Shown here in pieces: positions 39,919 to 50,000 of a DNA stretch of 59,880 nucleotides. The notes beneath the pieces were generated by a model. That model made no database searches, was not told where the DNA came from, and saw only the letters and a program-made list of their open reading frames with translations. This DNA comes from Muribaculaceae bacterium (GTDB lineage Bacteria; Bacteroidota; Bacteroidia; Bacteroidales; Muribaculaceae), in assembly GCA_009775125.1 (NCBI GenBank), contig VSPD01000011.1, positions 1-59,880 on the forward strand, written 5' to 3'. The translations under genes and the position numbers were made by a program. Position 1 is the stretch's first letter. The number at the start of each line of letters is the position of its first letter.

Positions 39919-41445
39919 TTATAAAAGTGATGTGTTGAGGATACGCTCGGCGATGGCGCCGGAATTGGAGAGGCGGGGCACTTTGCGCTGGCCTCCGAGG
40001 CGGCCGGTGGATGCAAGGTAGCGGTCGAAGGTGCCCGCTGCCACAACGGTGAGGCCGGGAGGGTTGAGGAATATCGACGACTGCCGCTTGGCCTGGTAGT
40101 CGGAGTTCTCGTCCTGGAGGGCGAGGTCGAGGGTAGACATGAAGGCGTCTTCGTCGGCCGGCGGCGTATCCCACTCCACTATCCACTGGTGGTGGGCCAC
40201 CGAACGGGTGTCGGCAAAGACGGGATAGACATGATAGTCGCGCACGGTGCAGCGATGCTCGGCACAGGCGTGCTCGAGGGCGCGGTCGGTGTTGTAAACC
40301 ATCACTTCCTCGCCGAAGGCGTTTATAAAGGCGTGGGTGCGCCCGGCTATGGTTATTGTCAACGGGTCGGTTGAGCAAATACGCACGGTGTCGCCGATGA
40401 TGTAGCGCATAAGGCCGTTGCAGCTCGTGATTACAAGGGCATATGTCCGTCCGGGCTCCACTTCCCACGGGGCAAGCGGATGCTTTTCTTCGGCGTCGAT
40501 CTGAGCGATTGGCAGGAATTCGCAGAACACGCCGCCGTCGAGGAGCATCTCCAAGGCCGAGCCGGAGCGCGATGTCTGCATGGCGAAGAATCCTTCGGAG
40601 GCGTTGTAGGTCTCGATAAAGCGCATACGCTCAGGATCGGTGATGGCGGCATATTGCTGCCGGTAGGGCCCGAAGGCTATGCCTCCGTGGAAGAACACCT
40701 CGAGGTTGGGCCACACGTCGTGGATGGTGCGCGCTCCGCGGTATTCGATTACGGATTTGAGCACTTTGAGAAACCACGACGGCACCCCTGATATGTTGGT
40801 TATATCCTGCCGGGCGGCAGCCTCTACGAGCCTCGGCAGTTTCTCCGACCAATCGGATATGAGGGCCGTTTTTTTGTCGGGCACGCGGAAAAGGCTGTTG
40901 ACCAGCGGGTTTATTTTGTCGATGAGATGGGCCGACAGGTCGCCCACTTTCACGCCACGGGGCAGGTGGGCCACTTCGTTGGCGAAACTGCCGCCGAGTA
41001 TGAAGGCCTTGCCGCCGAAGACGCGCGAGCCGGGGCACATGTCGAGATAGTGGGCCACGACGTCGAAGCCGCCCTGATAGTGGTTGAGGCGGAGACTGTC
41101 GGATGTGAGGGGTATGTATTTGCTTTTGCCACCCGACGTGCCCGACGACTGGGCGAAACGGCGCGTCACGCCGGGCCAGAGCACGTCGGGCTCGCCGCCC
41201 ACCATGCGCATCACCCACGGACGCAAGTCTTCGTATTCCACAACGGGCACTTGCGCGCGGAATTGGTCATATGACATATCGGGGGTGATTTTCAACCCTG
41301 CTCCATAGCGGGTTTTCGCGGCCTTGGCGAGTATGCTGCGCAACTGCCCGAGTTGCACTTCGGCTATTCCCCGGGCTGCCTCTCTGTCGAGGGCCGCTAT
41401 CCTGCGGGCAAATATCGGTCGTGCTATCGGTGTAAAGTCAATCAT
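39919..41445 (-). CDS. GH3 auxin-responsive promoter family adenylating enzyme
   Basis: A 508-residue member of the ANL-related GH3 family, which in plants conjugates amino acids to acyl acids through an acyl-AMP. The ATP-binding loop is RFAQSSGTSGGKSKYIPLTSDSL (about 92-114). Further blocks are the YNASEGFFAMQ segment, LVITSCNGLMRYIIGDTVRI and AFGEEVMVYNTDRALEHAC. Bacterial members are common in Bacteroidetes but their substrates are unknown. It has its own likely promoter at 41450-41483 and is 15 bp upstream of the DUF1016 nuclease start on the same strand. Confidence 0.88.
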   Translation of the reverse strand: MIDFTPIARPIFARRIAALDREAARGIAEVQLGQLRSILAKAAKTRYGAGLKITPDMSYDQFRAQVPVVEYEDLRPWVMRMVGGEPDVLWPGVTRRFAQSSGTSGGKSKYIPLTSDSLRLNHYQGGFDVVAHYLDMCPGSRVFGGKAFILGGSFANEVAHLPRGVKVGDLSAHLIDKINPLVNSLFRVPDKKTALISDWSEKLPRLVEAAARQDITNISGVPSWFLKVLKSVIEYRGARTIHDVWPNLEVFFHGGIAFGPYRQQYAAITDPERMRFIETYNASEGFFAMQTSRSGSALEMLLDGGVFCEFLPIAQIDAEEKHPLAPWEVEPGRTYALVITSCNGLMRYIIGDTVRICSTDPLTITIAGRTHAFINAFGEEVMVYNTDRALEHACAEHRCTVRDYHVYPVFADTRSVAHHQWIVEWDTPPADEDAFMSTLDLALQDENSDYQAKRQSSIFLNPPGLTVVAAGTFDRYLASTGRLGGQRKVPRLSNSGAIAERILNTSLL

Positions 41446-41449
41446 ACGG

Positions 41450-41483
41450 CAAAATTAACATTTTTATTTCACATTTAAACAAA
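41450..41483 (-). promoter_or_regulatory. Probable promoter of the GH3-family gene
   Basis: Minus-strand TAATTTTG at 41450-41457 and TTTG at 41480-41483 (plus strand CAAAATTA and CAAA). The spacer is 22 bp, slightly long. Confidence 0.5.
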
Positions 41484-41530
41484 TTTACCGCGATTTTGGC
41501 TTTCACAGGCCGGCGGCTCACGCTCCTTCA

Positions 41531-41566
41531 TAAAAATCCCGCCGATATTTGTCGTATCGGCGGGAT
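41531..41566 (-). terminator. Rho-independent terminator of the GH5 gene
   Basis: On the minus strand ATCCCGCCGATA pairs with TATCGGCGGGAT, followed by TTTTA. It lies 24 bp after the GH5 stop. Confidence 0.85.
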
Positions 41567-41589
41567 GATATCGTTGCGGGATGTTATTG

Positions 41590-44082
41590 TCAGCGGATTG
41601 CCACTTTGCACGAGCGCGAGGCCGACGTTACGATGTAGATGCCGGGAGCCATGTCGCCGGGCTGCATCTCGCGGCCGTTGATGTCGAACACGCGCGCGCC
41701 GTCGGCAACGCTGAGCGTGCGTCCGGCCAGGGTGTAGAGCTCGGCCGCCTCGGCTTCTACGGCGTCGATTGCGGAAGAGGTAAGGCTGCGCATCACGAAA
41801 TTGTCGAGCGTGGCGGTGAAGGGATGGGCCTGTGTGCCCATTTTCAGCGCGAAGTAGTAGCGGCCGCTCTTGGGAGCTTTCCATGTCATGACGCCGTCGG
41901 TGTGATTTTTGCCGGCCTTGGCTTTTGTCGACATGTTGCCGTCGAAATTGCCCACGGATGAATCTGCCCACGAGTTGAGCTGGCCGATTGTCTGGTCTTC
42001 GGCCATATAGAGGTCGGCATAATGCACGGGCTCGTTTTCAAGAACGAAGCACTGCATCCAGAAGTCTTTGTTTGTGGCGGTTCCGCGATAGGCCACGTCG
42101 CATTTGTAGGTGTGCCCTGCCACTGCGTCGACCGCCTGATACACCACGATGTTGGAGCCGGAGCGTTTCGACGATACTTTGAGCGCGCCTCCCGAGCCCC
42201 ACATGGGCAGGTTGTCGGTGGCGTTCCATTGCAGGAGCATGGAATGAGGCGAGCCGGAATCGGCATGCAGCCAGAAGTCGGAGTGGGTGCAGTCGGAGCC
42301 TTTGAGCAAGTTCGCGCCTGCCGGGGCAACGAGTGTGGCGAGCTCGGCTGCGGAGGCTTCGCGGCGGTTGACGAAACGGAGATAGTTGAGGTTGCAACCT
42401 CCGCGGTCGATATGCAGGCGCACTTTTATGGTGCCTTGCGGGATAATCACGCCTTCGAAGGTGTGAGTTTTCCATGTCTGGTATCCGCCGGTGGAGGCAA
42501 GCTGGGTGGAGGGAGCCACTTCGCGTCCGTCGACTGTAACCGACACTTTGCCGGAGTTGGCATATCGGAGCTCGAGGTCCCATTTGGCGTCGCCGTAGGG
42601 GTTTTCGACGGTAAATTGGAGCCATTCGCCGTCGGCGGTCCATCCCACGTTGTAGCCGCAGGATGTGGTTTCGGAAGACGATATCGATTCGATGCCTACG
42701 CCGTCGTTGCGGTAGATCCAGCCGTCGTTCCAGTTGGTAAAGTCCTCGCCGTTATACTGGTAGGATGCGTCGCCGGTGTCGTAATAGGCGTGGCCGTAGG
42801 CTCCGTGGTCGTAGTGCGCGGCAAAGATGGGACTGTCGATGGTGGCGCCTTCGGCATAGGGACGCGCCGACAGGTCGAAGGGACGTTTGAGCAGTGCGTC
42901 GACATAATCGTGGGCCACGATGCAGTTGTCGAACCGCTGGGCCTCGGCCCATGCCTTGAAAGCGTTCCACACGGTCTCGGCTCCGGGGTTGCGTCCGGCC
43001 TGCAACTGGGTTATCACGTCGTCGTAAGCCTTTACGCGATTTACGCGCAGGATTGTGTTGACGTTGCTTTTTTTCAGGGGCCACTGCGTCCATGCGGCAA
43101 AACCGGAGCCGAGCTCCATGGCGCGCACGGCGTCGGCATCCCATGTGTTGGAATTCTCCCCGAACTCGCCCACGTAGATGGGGCAGTCGTGAGAGTCGCC
43201 GTTGGCCTTCATGCCTGAGAGCTGGTCGTTGGTGTTGTACACGCCGTAGCGGTGGTATTGGATAATCATCTTGGAGTCGAGCTTGGCGGCGGGGAAACCG
43301 GTGTAGTCGTTGGAGTAGCTGTTGCCCTCCACTATCACGATATGGTTCTTGTCAACCTCGCGCACGGCGGCGATAAGGCGACGGAAGAGGTCCCACAGGG
43401 CTTTGTTGCTGTTGGGAAGGGTCCAGTTGGTCTCGTTTATCAGGTCGTAGCCCACTATGCACTTTTCGTTGGCATATCGCTCGGCGATTTTGCGCCAGAG
43501 CGCCACGAGTTTGTCGCGGTTGGCCTCGCTTTCCCACAACGAGGGCTTGGTGTCGTCGTAGTCGCAGATGTCGCCGCTCGACTGTCCGCCCGGACATGCG
43601 TGCATGTCGAGGATGAGGAGCATGCCGTGTTTCTCGCACCACTCCACCAGGCGGTCGATGCGGTCGAAGCCTTCGTTGAGCCAGGTGTTTTGGCCGGCCA
43701 CGGGCTCTTCTTCGATTGGCAAGGTGAAGTATTTATAGTGCATCGGGGCGCGGAGCACGTTGAAACCTTGCTCTTTCATGAATATAAGGTCGGCCTCGCC
43801 AAAGACGCAATCCATCCACAGGCGGTCGAATTCCTCGGCTCTTTCGCGCCCGACAATATCGACGAGTTTTTTGTGGATTTTGTATTGGCGGTCGAGCGAG
43901 CCCGATGTGTTCATCATGTAAGGCTCTTGCACCATCCAGTTGCCGCAGTTGGAGCCGCGGAGCGTGATTTCTTTTCCGTTGCGGTCGAGAATCTTCGTGC
44001 CCGATGTCGTCACGAAATTGTCGGCCAAGGCTGTCGCGGCCGTAAGCGCCGCAATAGCAGACAAAAGTAGCTTTTTTCTCAT
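41590..44082 (-). CDS. Secreted GH5-type glycoside hydrolase with CBM6-like module
   Basis: An 830-residue exported glycosidase. The signal peptide (1-20) is followed by a GH5-like TIM barrel (about 25-390): LRGSNCGNWMVQEPYM, MLLILDMHACPGGQSSG, the acid/base Glu in VGYDLINETNW and the nucleophile Glu in PIYVGEFGEN. A CBM6-like beta-sandwich follows (about 420-570: VGIESISSSETTSCGYNVGWTADGEW, WDLELRYANSG, KVRLHIDRGGCNLNYLRFV). A further beta-rich region and a C-terminal tail (VFDINGREMQPGDMAPGIYIV...KVAIR) like sorting tails complete it. Likely a beta-glucanase or mannanase-type enzyme; specificity not determinable. Confidence 0.9.
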   Translation of the reverse strand: MRKKLLLSAIAALTAATALADNFVTTSGTKILDRNGKEITLRGSNCGNWMVQEPYMMNTSGSLDRQYKIHKKLVDIVGRERAEEFDRLWMDCVFGEADLIFMKEQGFNVLRAPMHYKYFTLPIEEEPVAGQNTWLNEGFDRIDRLVEWCEKHGMLLILDMHACPGGQSSGDICDYDDTKPSLWESEANRDKLVALWRKIAERYANEKCIVGYDLINETNWTLPNSNKALWDLFRRLIAAVREVDKNHIVIVEGNSYSNDYTGFPAAKLDSKMIIQYHRYGVYNTNDQLSGMKANGDSHDCPIYVGEFGENSNTWDADAVRAMELGSGFAAWTQWPLKKSNVNTILRVNRVKAYDDVITQLQAGRNPGAETVWNAFKAWAEAQRFDNCIVAHDYVDALLKRPFDLSARPYAEGATIDSPIFAAHYDHGAYGHAYYDTGDASYQYNGEDFTNWNDGWIYRNDGVGIESISSSETTSCGYNVGWTADGEWLQFTVENPYGDAKWDLELRYANSGKVSVTVDGREVAPSTQLASTGGYQTWKTHTFEGVIIPQGTIKVRLHIDRGGCNLNYLRFVNRREASAAELATLVAPAGANLLKGSDCTHSDFWLHADSGSPHSMLLQWNATDNLPMWGSGGALKVSSKRSGSNIVVYQAVDAVAGHTYKCDVAYRGTATNKDFWMQCFVLENEPVHYADLYMAEDQTIGQLNSWADSSVGNFDGNMSTKAKAGKNHTDGVMTWKAPKSGRYYFALKMGTQAHPFTATLDNFVMRSLTSSAIDAVEAEAAELYTLAGRTLSVADGARVFDINGREMQPGDMAPGIYIVTSASRSCKVAIR

Positions 44083-44121
44083 TCTTAGGATTAAAAAGGA
44101 TTAGCGAATTGTGATTTTCGA

Positions 44122-44208
44122 CAAAATTATGCAAAAAAAATGAGTTATACAATTTTTTAAAATAATTTGCAAAAAACTTGGCAAATACAAATTTTGTTAT
44201 TACCTTTG
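44122..44208. promoter_or_regulatory. Divergent promoters for GH5 gene (-) and small membrane protein (+)
   Basis: Minus strand: ATTG at 44150-44153, 20 bp, TAATTTTG at 44122-44129. Plus strand: CTTG at 44177-44180, 20 bp, TACCTTTG at 44201-44208. Both face away from each other in the 181-bp spacer. Confidence 0.65.
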
Positions 44209-44263
44209 CAAAAACACCACAACACACCCTTTATCACTTACCCTTTATACCTATATATATATT

Positions 44264-44545
44264 ATGGACATCACAATCATCACATCTCTCATCACCGCCC
44301 TCGGGGGCCTGGGGCTGGTTAAATTTCTGGCATATCTGACCACAAACCGCCGCTCGGCTGCAATAAAGACCCAAACCGAAGAGTTCGAGTCGCTGCGCGC
44401 CCGCATTGAGTGGCTCGCCGGCCAGTGCCTCGACCACGAAAAACGCATTGCCGAACTCACCGCCCAACTCCTCGACATGCGCCGCCGCTACAACTCCGAC
44501 GCCTGCCTGCGCGCCTCCTGCCGCCGCCGCACACGGCCGCAATAG
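44264..44545 (+). CDS. Small single-TM coiled-coil protein (holin-like)
   Basis: A 93-residue protein. Residues 1-25 (MDITIITSLITALGGLGLVKFLAYL) form one TM helix. Residues 30-75 (AAIKTQTEEFESLRARIEWLAGQ, HEKRIAELTAQLLDMRRR) form a coiled coil, and the tail is Arg-rich. This size and layout is common in small proteins that precede a peptidase M15 endolysin in Bacteroidetes phages and prophage remnants. A holin or spanin-like role is an inference. It has its own promoter; the M15 gene follows after a 112-bp repeat-filled spacer. Confidence 0.65.
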   Translation: MDITIITSLITALGGLGLVKFLAYLTTNRRSAAIKTQTEEFESLRARIEWLAGQCLDHEKRIAELTAQLLDMRRRYNSDACLRASCRRRTRPQ

Positions 44546-44546
44546 C

Positions 44547-44627
44547 CGATGCACGATGCACAATGCACGATGATATAGGATTCCTATGATTCCTATGCCT
44601 CCTAAGAATCCTAAGCCTCCTCCCAAT
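44547..44627. repeat. ATGCACAAT run plus GATTCCTATGATTCCTA run
   Basis: Two dispersed repeat families (ATGCACGATGCACAAT and GGATTCCTATGATTCC / CCTAAGAATCCTAAGCC) fill the spacer between the two lysis-like genes. Confidence 0.7.
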
Positions 44628-44657
44628 CTTATCACCAACACTTTATCCTTAATTATT

Positions 44658-45056
44658 ATGAAACACTTCACCCTCGAAGAACTCTGCGACTCGCCCACGG
44701 CACGTCGTCTCGGAATCCGCAACATCCCCTCCGACCTCGCAATCGCAAGCCTCAACGCCTTGGTCGACAACATCCTCGACCCTCTGCGCGAGGCTTTCGG
44801 ACGCCCCATCGTAGTCACATCCGGCTTCCGATGCCGCCGCCTCAACGCCGAAGTGGGAGGCGCGCGCAATTCCCAGCACCTGCGCGGCCAGGCAGCCGAC
44901 ATTATCGGCGGCTCGCGCGACGAAAACCGCCGGCTTTTCCAACTCGCCCGGCAACTGAACCTGCCCTTCGACCAGCTCATCAACGAGCAGGATTTCCGCT
45001 GGATTCACATATCCTATGTGCCCGGCCGCGGCCGCAAGCAGGTGATAGGCGGATAA
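44658..45056 (+). CDS. Peptidase M15 family (D-Ala-D-Ala carboxypeptidase / endolysin-like)
   Basis: A 132-residue protein of the VanY/M15A_3 type that cleaves peptidoglycan peptides. The ATG at 44658 (MKHFTLEELCDSP) is preferred over one at 44586 that lies in repeats. The zinc site is visible: SQHLRGQAADI (His and Asp) and FRWIHISY (third His). VVTSGFRC and RRLNAEVGG are the substrate-side blocks. There is no signal peptide, as in phage endolysins that rely on a holin. With the upstream small TM protein it looks like a minimal lysis cassette without other phage genes. Confidence 0.88.
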   Translation: MKHFTLEELCDSPTARRLGIRNIPSDLAIASLNALVDNILDPLREAFGRPIVVTSGFRCRRLNAEVGGARNSQHLRGQAADIIGGSRDENRRLFQLARQLNLPFDQLINEQDFRWIHISYVPGRGRKQVIGG

Positions 45057-45180
45057 AACGCCCGTTTACTTATTTTAACATACATACCATTAAAAAGCAA
45101 TGTAATTAATAAATATTCACTTTACAGCATAATTTTTAACTAAAACATACAAAGTTTATCAATTTTTAACCTGCTTTTTT

Positions 45181-45212
45181 GTTGGCACTACGAAAATAAG
45201 TACGTAATTTTG
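45181..45212 (+). promoter_or_regulatory. Bacteroidetes-type promoter for inositol-3-phosphate synthase
   Basis: GTTG at 45181-45184 (or TTTG at 45178-45181 with a longer spacer) and TAATTTTG at 45205-45212. The leader to the ATG at 45332 is about 110 nt. Confidence 0.65.
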
Positions 45213-45331
45213 CGCCGAATCGTTTAAAAGTGTTAACCGGGCTTGTAGATTTTCAACCGTCTGCAATCGGCCATGGCGCGCACTAAAACCAAAACAGAAA
45301 ATAACATCAAAAAATAAATCAATCTTTTAAA

Positions 45332-46657
<1,326 letters not shown>

Positions 46658-46689
46658 TCCCGGGCCAAGAGGATAAAATAGGCTAAAAG

Positions 46690-46718
46690 GCCACCGTTCC
46701 CCGCGTTAAAACGCGGGG
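46690..46718. repeat. GCCACCG/CCCCGCGTT hairpin repeat
   Basis: The hairpin CCCCGCGTTAAAACGCGGGG (46699-46718) is preceded by GCCACCGTT. It belongs to the same family as 11066, 15320, 18021, 53721 and 56651. Confidence 0.75.
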
Positions 46719-46760
46719 AGAGCCCAAAAGCAAATCCCAAACACCAAATACCCCAACCAC

Positions 46761-46798
46761 GGGCCGGCACGCGACACGCGCGCCGGCCCGTTTTTTTT
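46761..46798 (+). terminator. Rho-independent terminator of ino1
   Basis: GGGCCGGC (46761-46768) pairs with GCCGGCCC (46782-46789), followed by G and eight T residues. Confidence 0.92.
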
Positions 46799-46957
46799 CA
46801 CCTGCCCGCCCCCTGCCCCAAATCTGCATCTGCATATCCTATTATATAAATCGCCGGCTGTTTTTTATTAAAATAAGTCCAATAAATCAAAAATATACAA
46901 TTATTTCACCCCATAGGCCGGCGCTTGTCTTAACAATTGTTATTAGACACACTCTTT

Positions 46958-46989
46958 TTTGTCCATTTTTAAAAAAATTCGTACCTTTG
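46958..46989 (+). promoter_or_regulatory. Bacteroidetes-type promoter for nifJ
   Basis: TTTG at 46958-46961, a 20-bp spacer and TACCTTTG at 46982-46989, 45 bp before the start codon. Confidence 0.8.
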
Positions 46990-47033
46990 CGGCGGTTACA
47001 CCAATCGTATATTTTCTAAATTTAGATACAAAT

Positions 47034-50000
47034 ATGAGTAAAGAAAAAAAATTCCTGACCTGTGACGGTAATCAGGCCGCCGCACACGTGAGCTATATGT
47101 TCTCGGAAGTGGCTGCCATCTACCCCATCACTCCGTCGTCGACTATGGCTGAATACGTCGACGAATGGGCTGCCGCAGGACGCAAAAACATCTTCGGCGA
47201 GACAGTCCTCGTGCAGGAGATGCAATCAGAAGGCGGTGCCGCCGGCGCCGTCCACGGCTCGCTGCAAGCCGGTGCGTTGACCACAACATACACCGCCTCG
47301 CAAGGCCTTCTCCTCATGATCCCGAATATGTACAAGATCGCCGGCGAAATGCTCCCCTCCGTATTCCACGTGTCGGCACGCACTATCGCTTCTCACGCAC
47401 TCTCCATCTTCGGCGACCACCAGGACGTGATGTCCGTACGCCAGACCGGCTTCGCCATGCTCGCAGAAGGCTCCGTACAAGAAGTTATGGACCTCGCAGG
47501 CGTAGCCCACCTTGCCACAATCAAATCATCAATTCCCTTCGTCAACTTCTTCGACGGATTCCGCACATCGCACGAAATCCAGAAAATCGAGATGCTCGAC
47601 CAAGACGACCTCGCCCCGTTGCTCGACCAGGACGCCCTCGCTCGCTTCCGCAGCCGCGCCCTCACCCCCGACGCCCCCGTGGCTCGCGGCATGGCCGAAA
47701 ACGGCGACGTATTCTTCCAGCACCGCGAGGCTTGCAACAAAGCCTACGACGCAGTGCCCGAAGTTGTCGAAAACTACATGGCCGAAATTTCTAAAATCAC
47801 AGGCCGTGAATACCACCTCTTCAACTACTACGGCGCACCCGATGCCGAACGCGTAATCATAGCCATGGGCTCCGTCACACAAGCCGCCCAGGAAGCTATC
47901 GACTACCTCGTGGCAAAAGGCGAAAAAGTCGGCCTCGTGTCCGTACACCTCTACCGCCCCTTCTCCGCAAAACACTTCCTCTCCGCAATTCCCGCCACTG
48001 CCAAGCGCATCGCCGTGCTCGACCGCACCAAGGAACCCGGAGCCAACGCCGAGCCCCTCTACCTCGACGTGAAAGAATGTTTCTACGGCAAAGCCGACGC
48101 CCCCGTCATCGTGGGCGGACGCTACGGCCTGGCCTCGAAGGACACAACCCCCGCTCAGATCATCGGCGTTTACGAAAACCTCGCCCTCCCCGAGCCCAAG
48201 GACCACTTCACAGTGGGCATCGTCGACGACGTGACCTTCACATCGCTCCCCCTCCCCGAGGAAATCGCTCTCGGCGACCCCTCCACCTACGAAGCTAAAT
48301 TCTACGGCCTCGGCGCCGACGGCACAGTAGGCGCAAACAAAAACTCCGTAAAAATCATCGGTGACAACACCGACAAATATTGCCAGGCCTACTTCGCCTA
48401 CGACTCCAAAAAGTCCGGCGGCTTCACCTGCTCTCACCTCCGCTTCGGCGACCGCCCCATCCGGTCGACCTACCTGGTGAACACCCCCAACTTCGTTGCT
48501 TGCCACGTACAGGCCTACCTCCACATGTACGACGTGACACGCGGCCTGCGCGACAACGGCACCTTCCTGCTCAACACCATCTGGGAAGGCGACGAACTGG
48601 CCAAAAACCTCCCCAACAAGGTTAAACGCTACTTCGCTCAGCACAACATCACCGTCTACTACATCAACGCCACAAAAATCGCTCAGGAAATCGGCCTTGG
48701 CAACCGCACCAACACCATCCTCCAAAGCGCATTCTTCCGCATCACAGGCGTTATCCCCGTCGACCTCGCCATCGAGCAGATGAAGAAATTCATCGTCAAG
48801 TCCTACGGCAAGAAAGGCCAGGACATCGTCGACAAGAACTACGCCGCCGTCGACCGTGGCGGTGAATACCACACCCTCGCCGTCGACCCCGCCTGGGCAC
48901 AGCTCCCCGACGATGCCGCCGTTGAAAACAACGACCCCGCATTCATCAACGAAATTGTCCGCCCCATCAACGCTCAGGACGGCGACCTGCTCCACGTTTC
49001 CGCCTTCGAGCACAACGCCGACGGCACATGGCAGCAAGGCACCGCAGCCTACGAAAAGCGCGGCGTGGCAGCCTTCGTTCCCGAATGGGATCCCGCCAAC
49101 TGTATCCAGTGTAACAAGTGCGCCTTCGTCTGCCCCCACGCCGCCATCCGTCCCTTCGTGCTCGATGCCGACGAAATGGCAAAGGCTCCCTTCGCCGAAG
49201 ACTACACGCTCCCCGCTATCGGCAAAACATTCGCCGGCATGCGCTTCATCCAGGCTGTCGACGTGCTCGACTGCCTCGGTTGCAGCAACTGCGTCGACGT
49301 TTGCCCCGGCAAGAAGGGCGTGAAGGCTCTCGCCATGAAACCCCTCGAGCTCGAACTCGGCTACCAGCCCAACTGGGACTACTGCGTGGCCTCCGTCAAA
49401 TCAAAGGCTCACCTGGTAGACGTGGCTCAGACCGTGAAGAACAGCCAGTTTGCAACTCCCCTCTTCGAGTTCTCCGGCGCTTGCTCCGGCTGCGGCGAGA
49501 CACCCTACGTGAAACTCATCTCGCAGCTCTTCGGCGACCACGAAATGGTAGCCAACGCCACCGGTTGCTCCTCCATCTACTCCGGCTCCGTGCCCTCCAC
49601 GCCCTACACCACCAACGACCGCGGCAACGGTCCCGCTTGGGCCAACTCGCTCTTCGAGGACTTCGCCGAATTCGGCCTCGGCATGACCATCGCCAACGAA
49701 AAAATGCAGGAACGCCTCGTTCAGCTCATGACCGAAGCCCAGACCTGCGACTGCTGCTCCGATGAAATCAAGGCCCTCGCAAAACAATGGCTCGAAAACC
49801 GCGACAACGCCGCCATCACACGCGCCGTCCGCGACCAAATCGTGCCCCTGTGCGAAGCCGGCTCTTGCGACATCTGCAAAGGCATCGTAGCCCACAAGGC
49901 ATTCATCGCCCGCCGTTCACAGTGGATCATCGCCGGCGACGGCGCTGCCTACGATATCGGCTTCGGCGGCCTTGACCACGTGCTCGCCTCCGGCAAGAAC

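Larger units (their letters stand above)
46658..47033. other. 376-bp intergenic region between ino1 and nifJ
   Basis: No gene supported. It has the GCCACCG plus CCCCGCGTTAAAACGCGGGG hairpin repeat (46690-46718), the ino1 terminator (46761-46798), an AT-rich stretch and the nifJ promoter (46958-46989). Confidence 0.75.

Noticed and set aside
31591..44082. A complete polysaccharide utilisation locus linking SusC/SusD to the GH5 enzyme
   Set aside because: Upp, alkaline phosphatase, a nuclease and the GH3-type enzyme lie between on the other strand. There is no shared regulator, and the two are separated by terminators.
47357..47372. Second parS site in nifJ (TATTCCACGTGTCGGC)
   Set aside because: Only the left half fits; the right half lacks GnAACA, so ParB binding is unlikely.
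47529..49139. Long antisense open frame of more than 500 codons opposite nifJ
   Set aside because: It is a compositional shadow of a GC-rich, strongly codon-biased gene. Its translation is repetitive and lacks domain motifs, and no promoter supports it. Similar long antisense frames opposite aroC, the nucleoside kinase, the LolE-like gene, alkaline phosphatase and the GH5 gene were rejected for the same reason.
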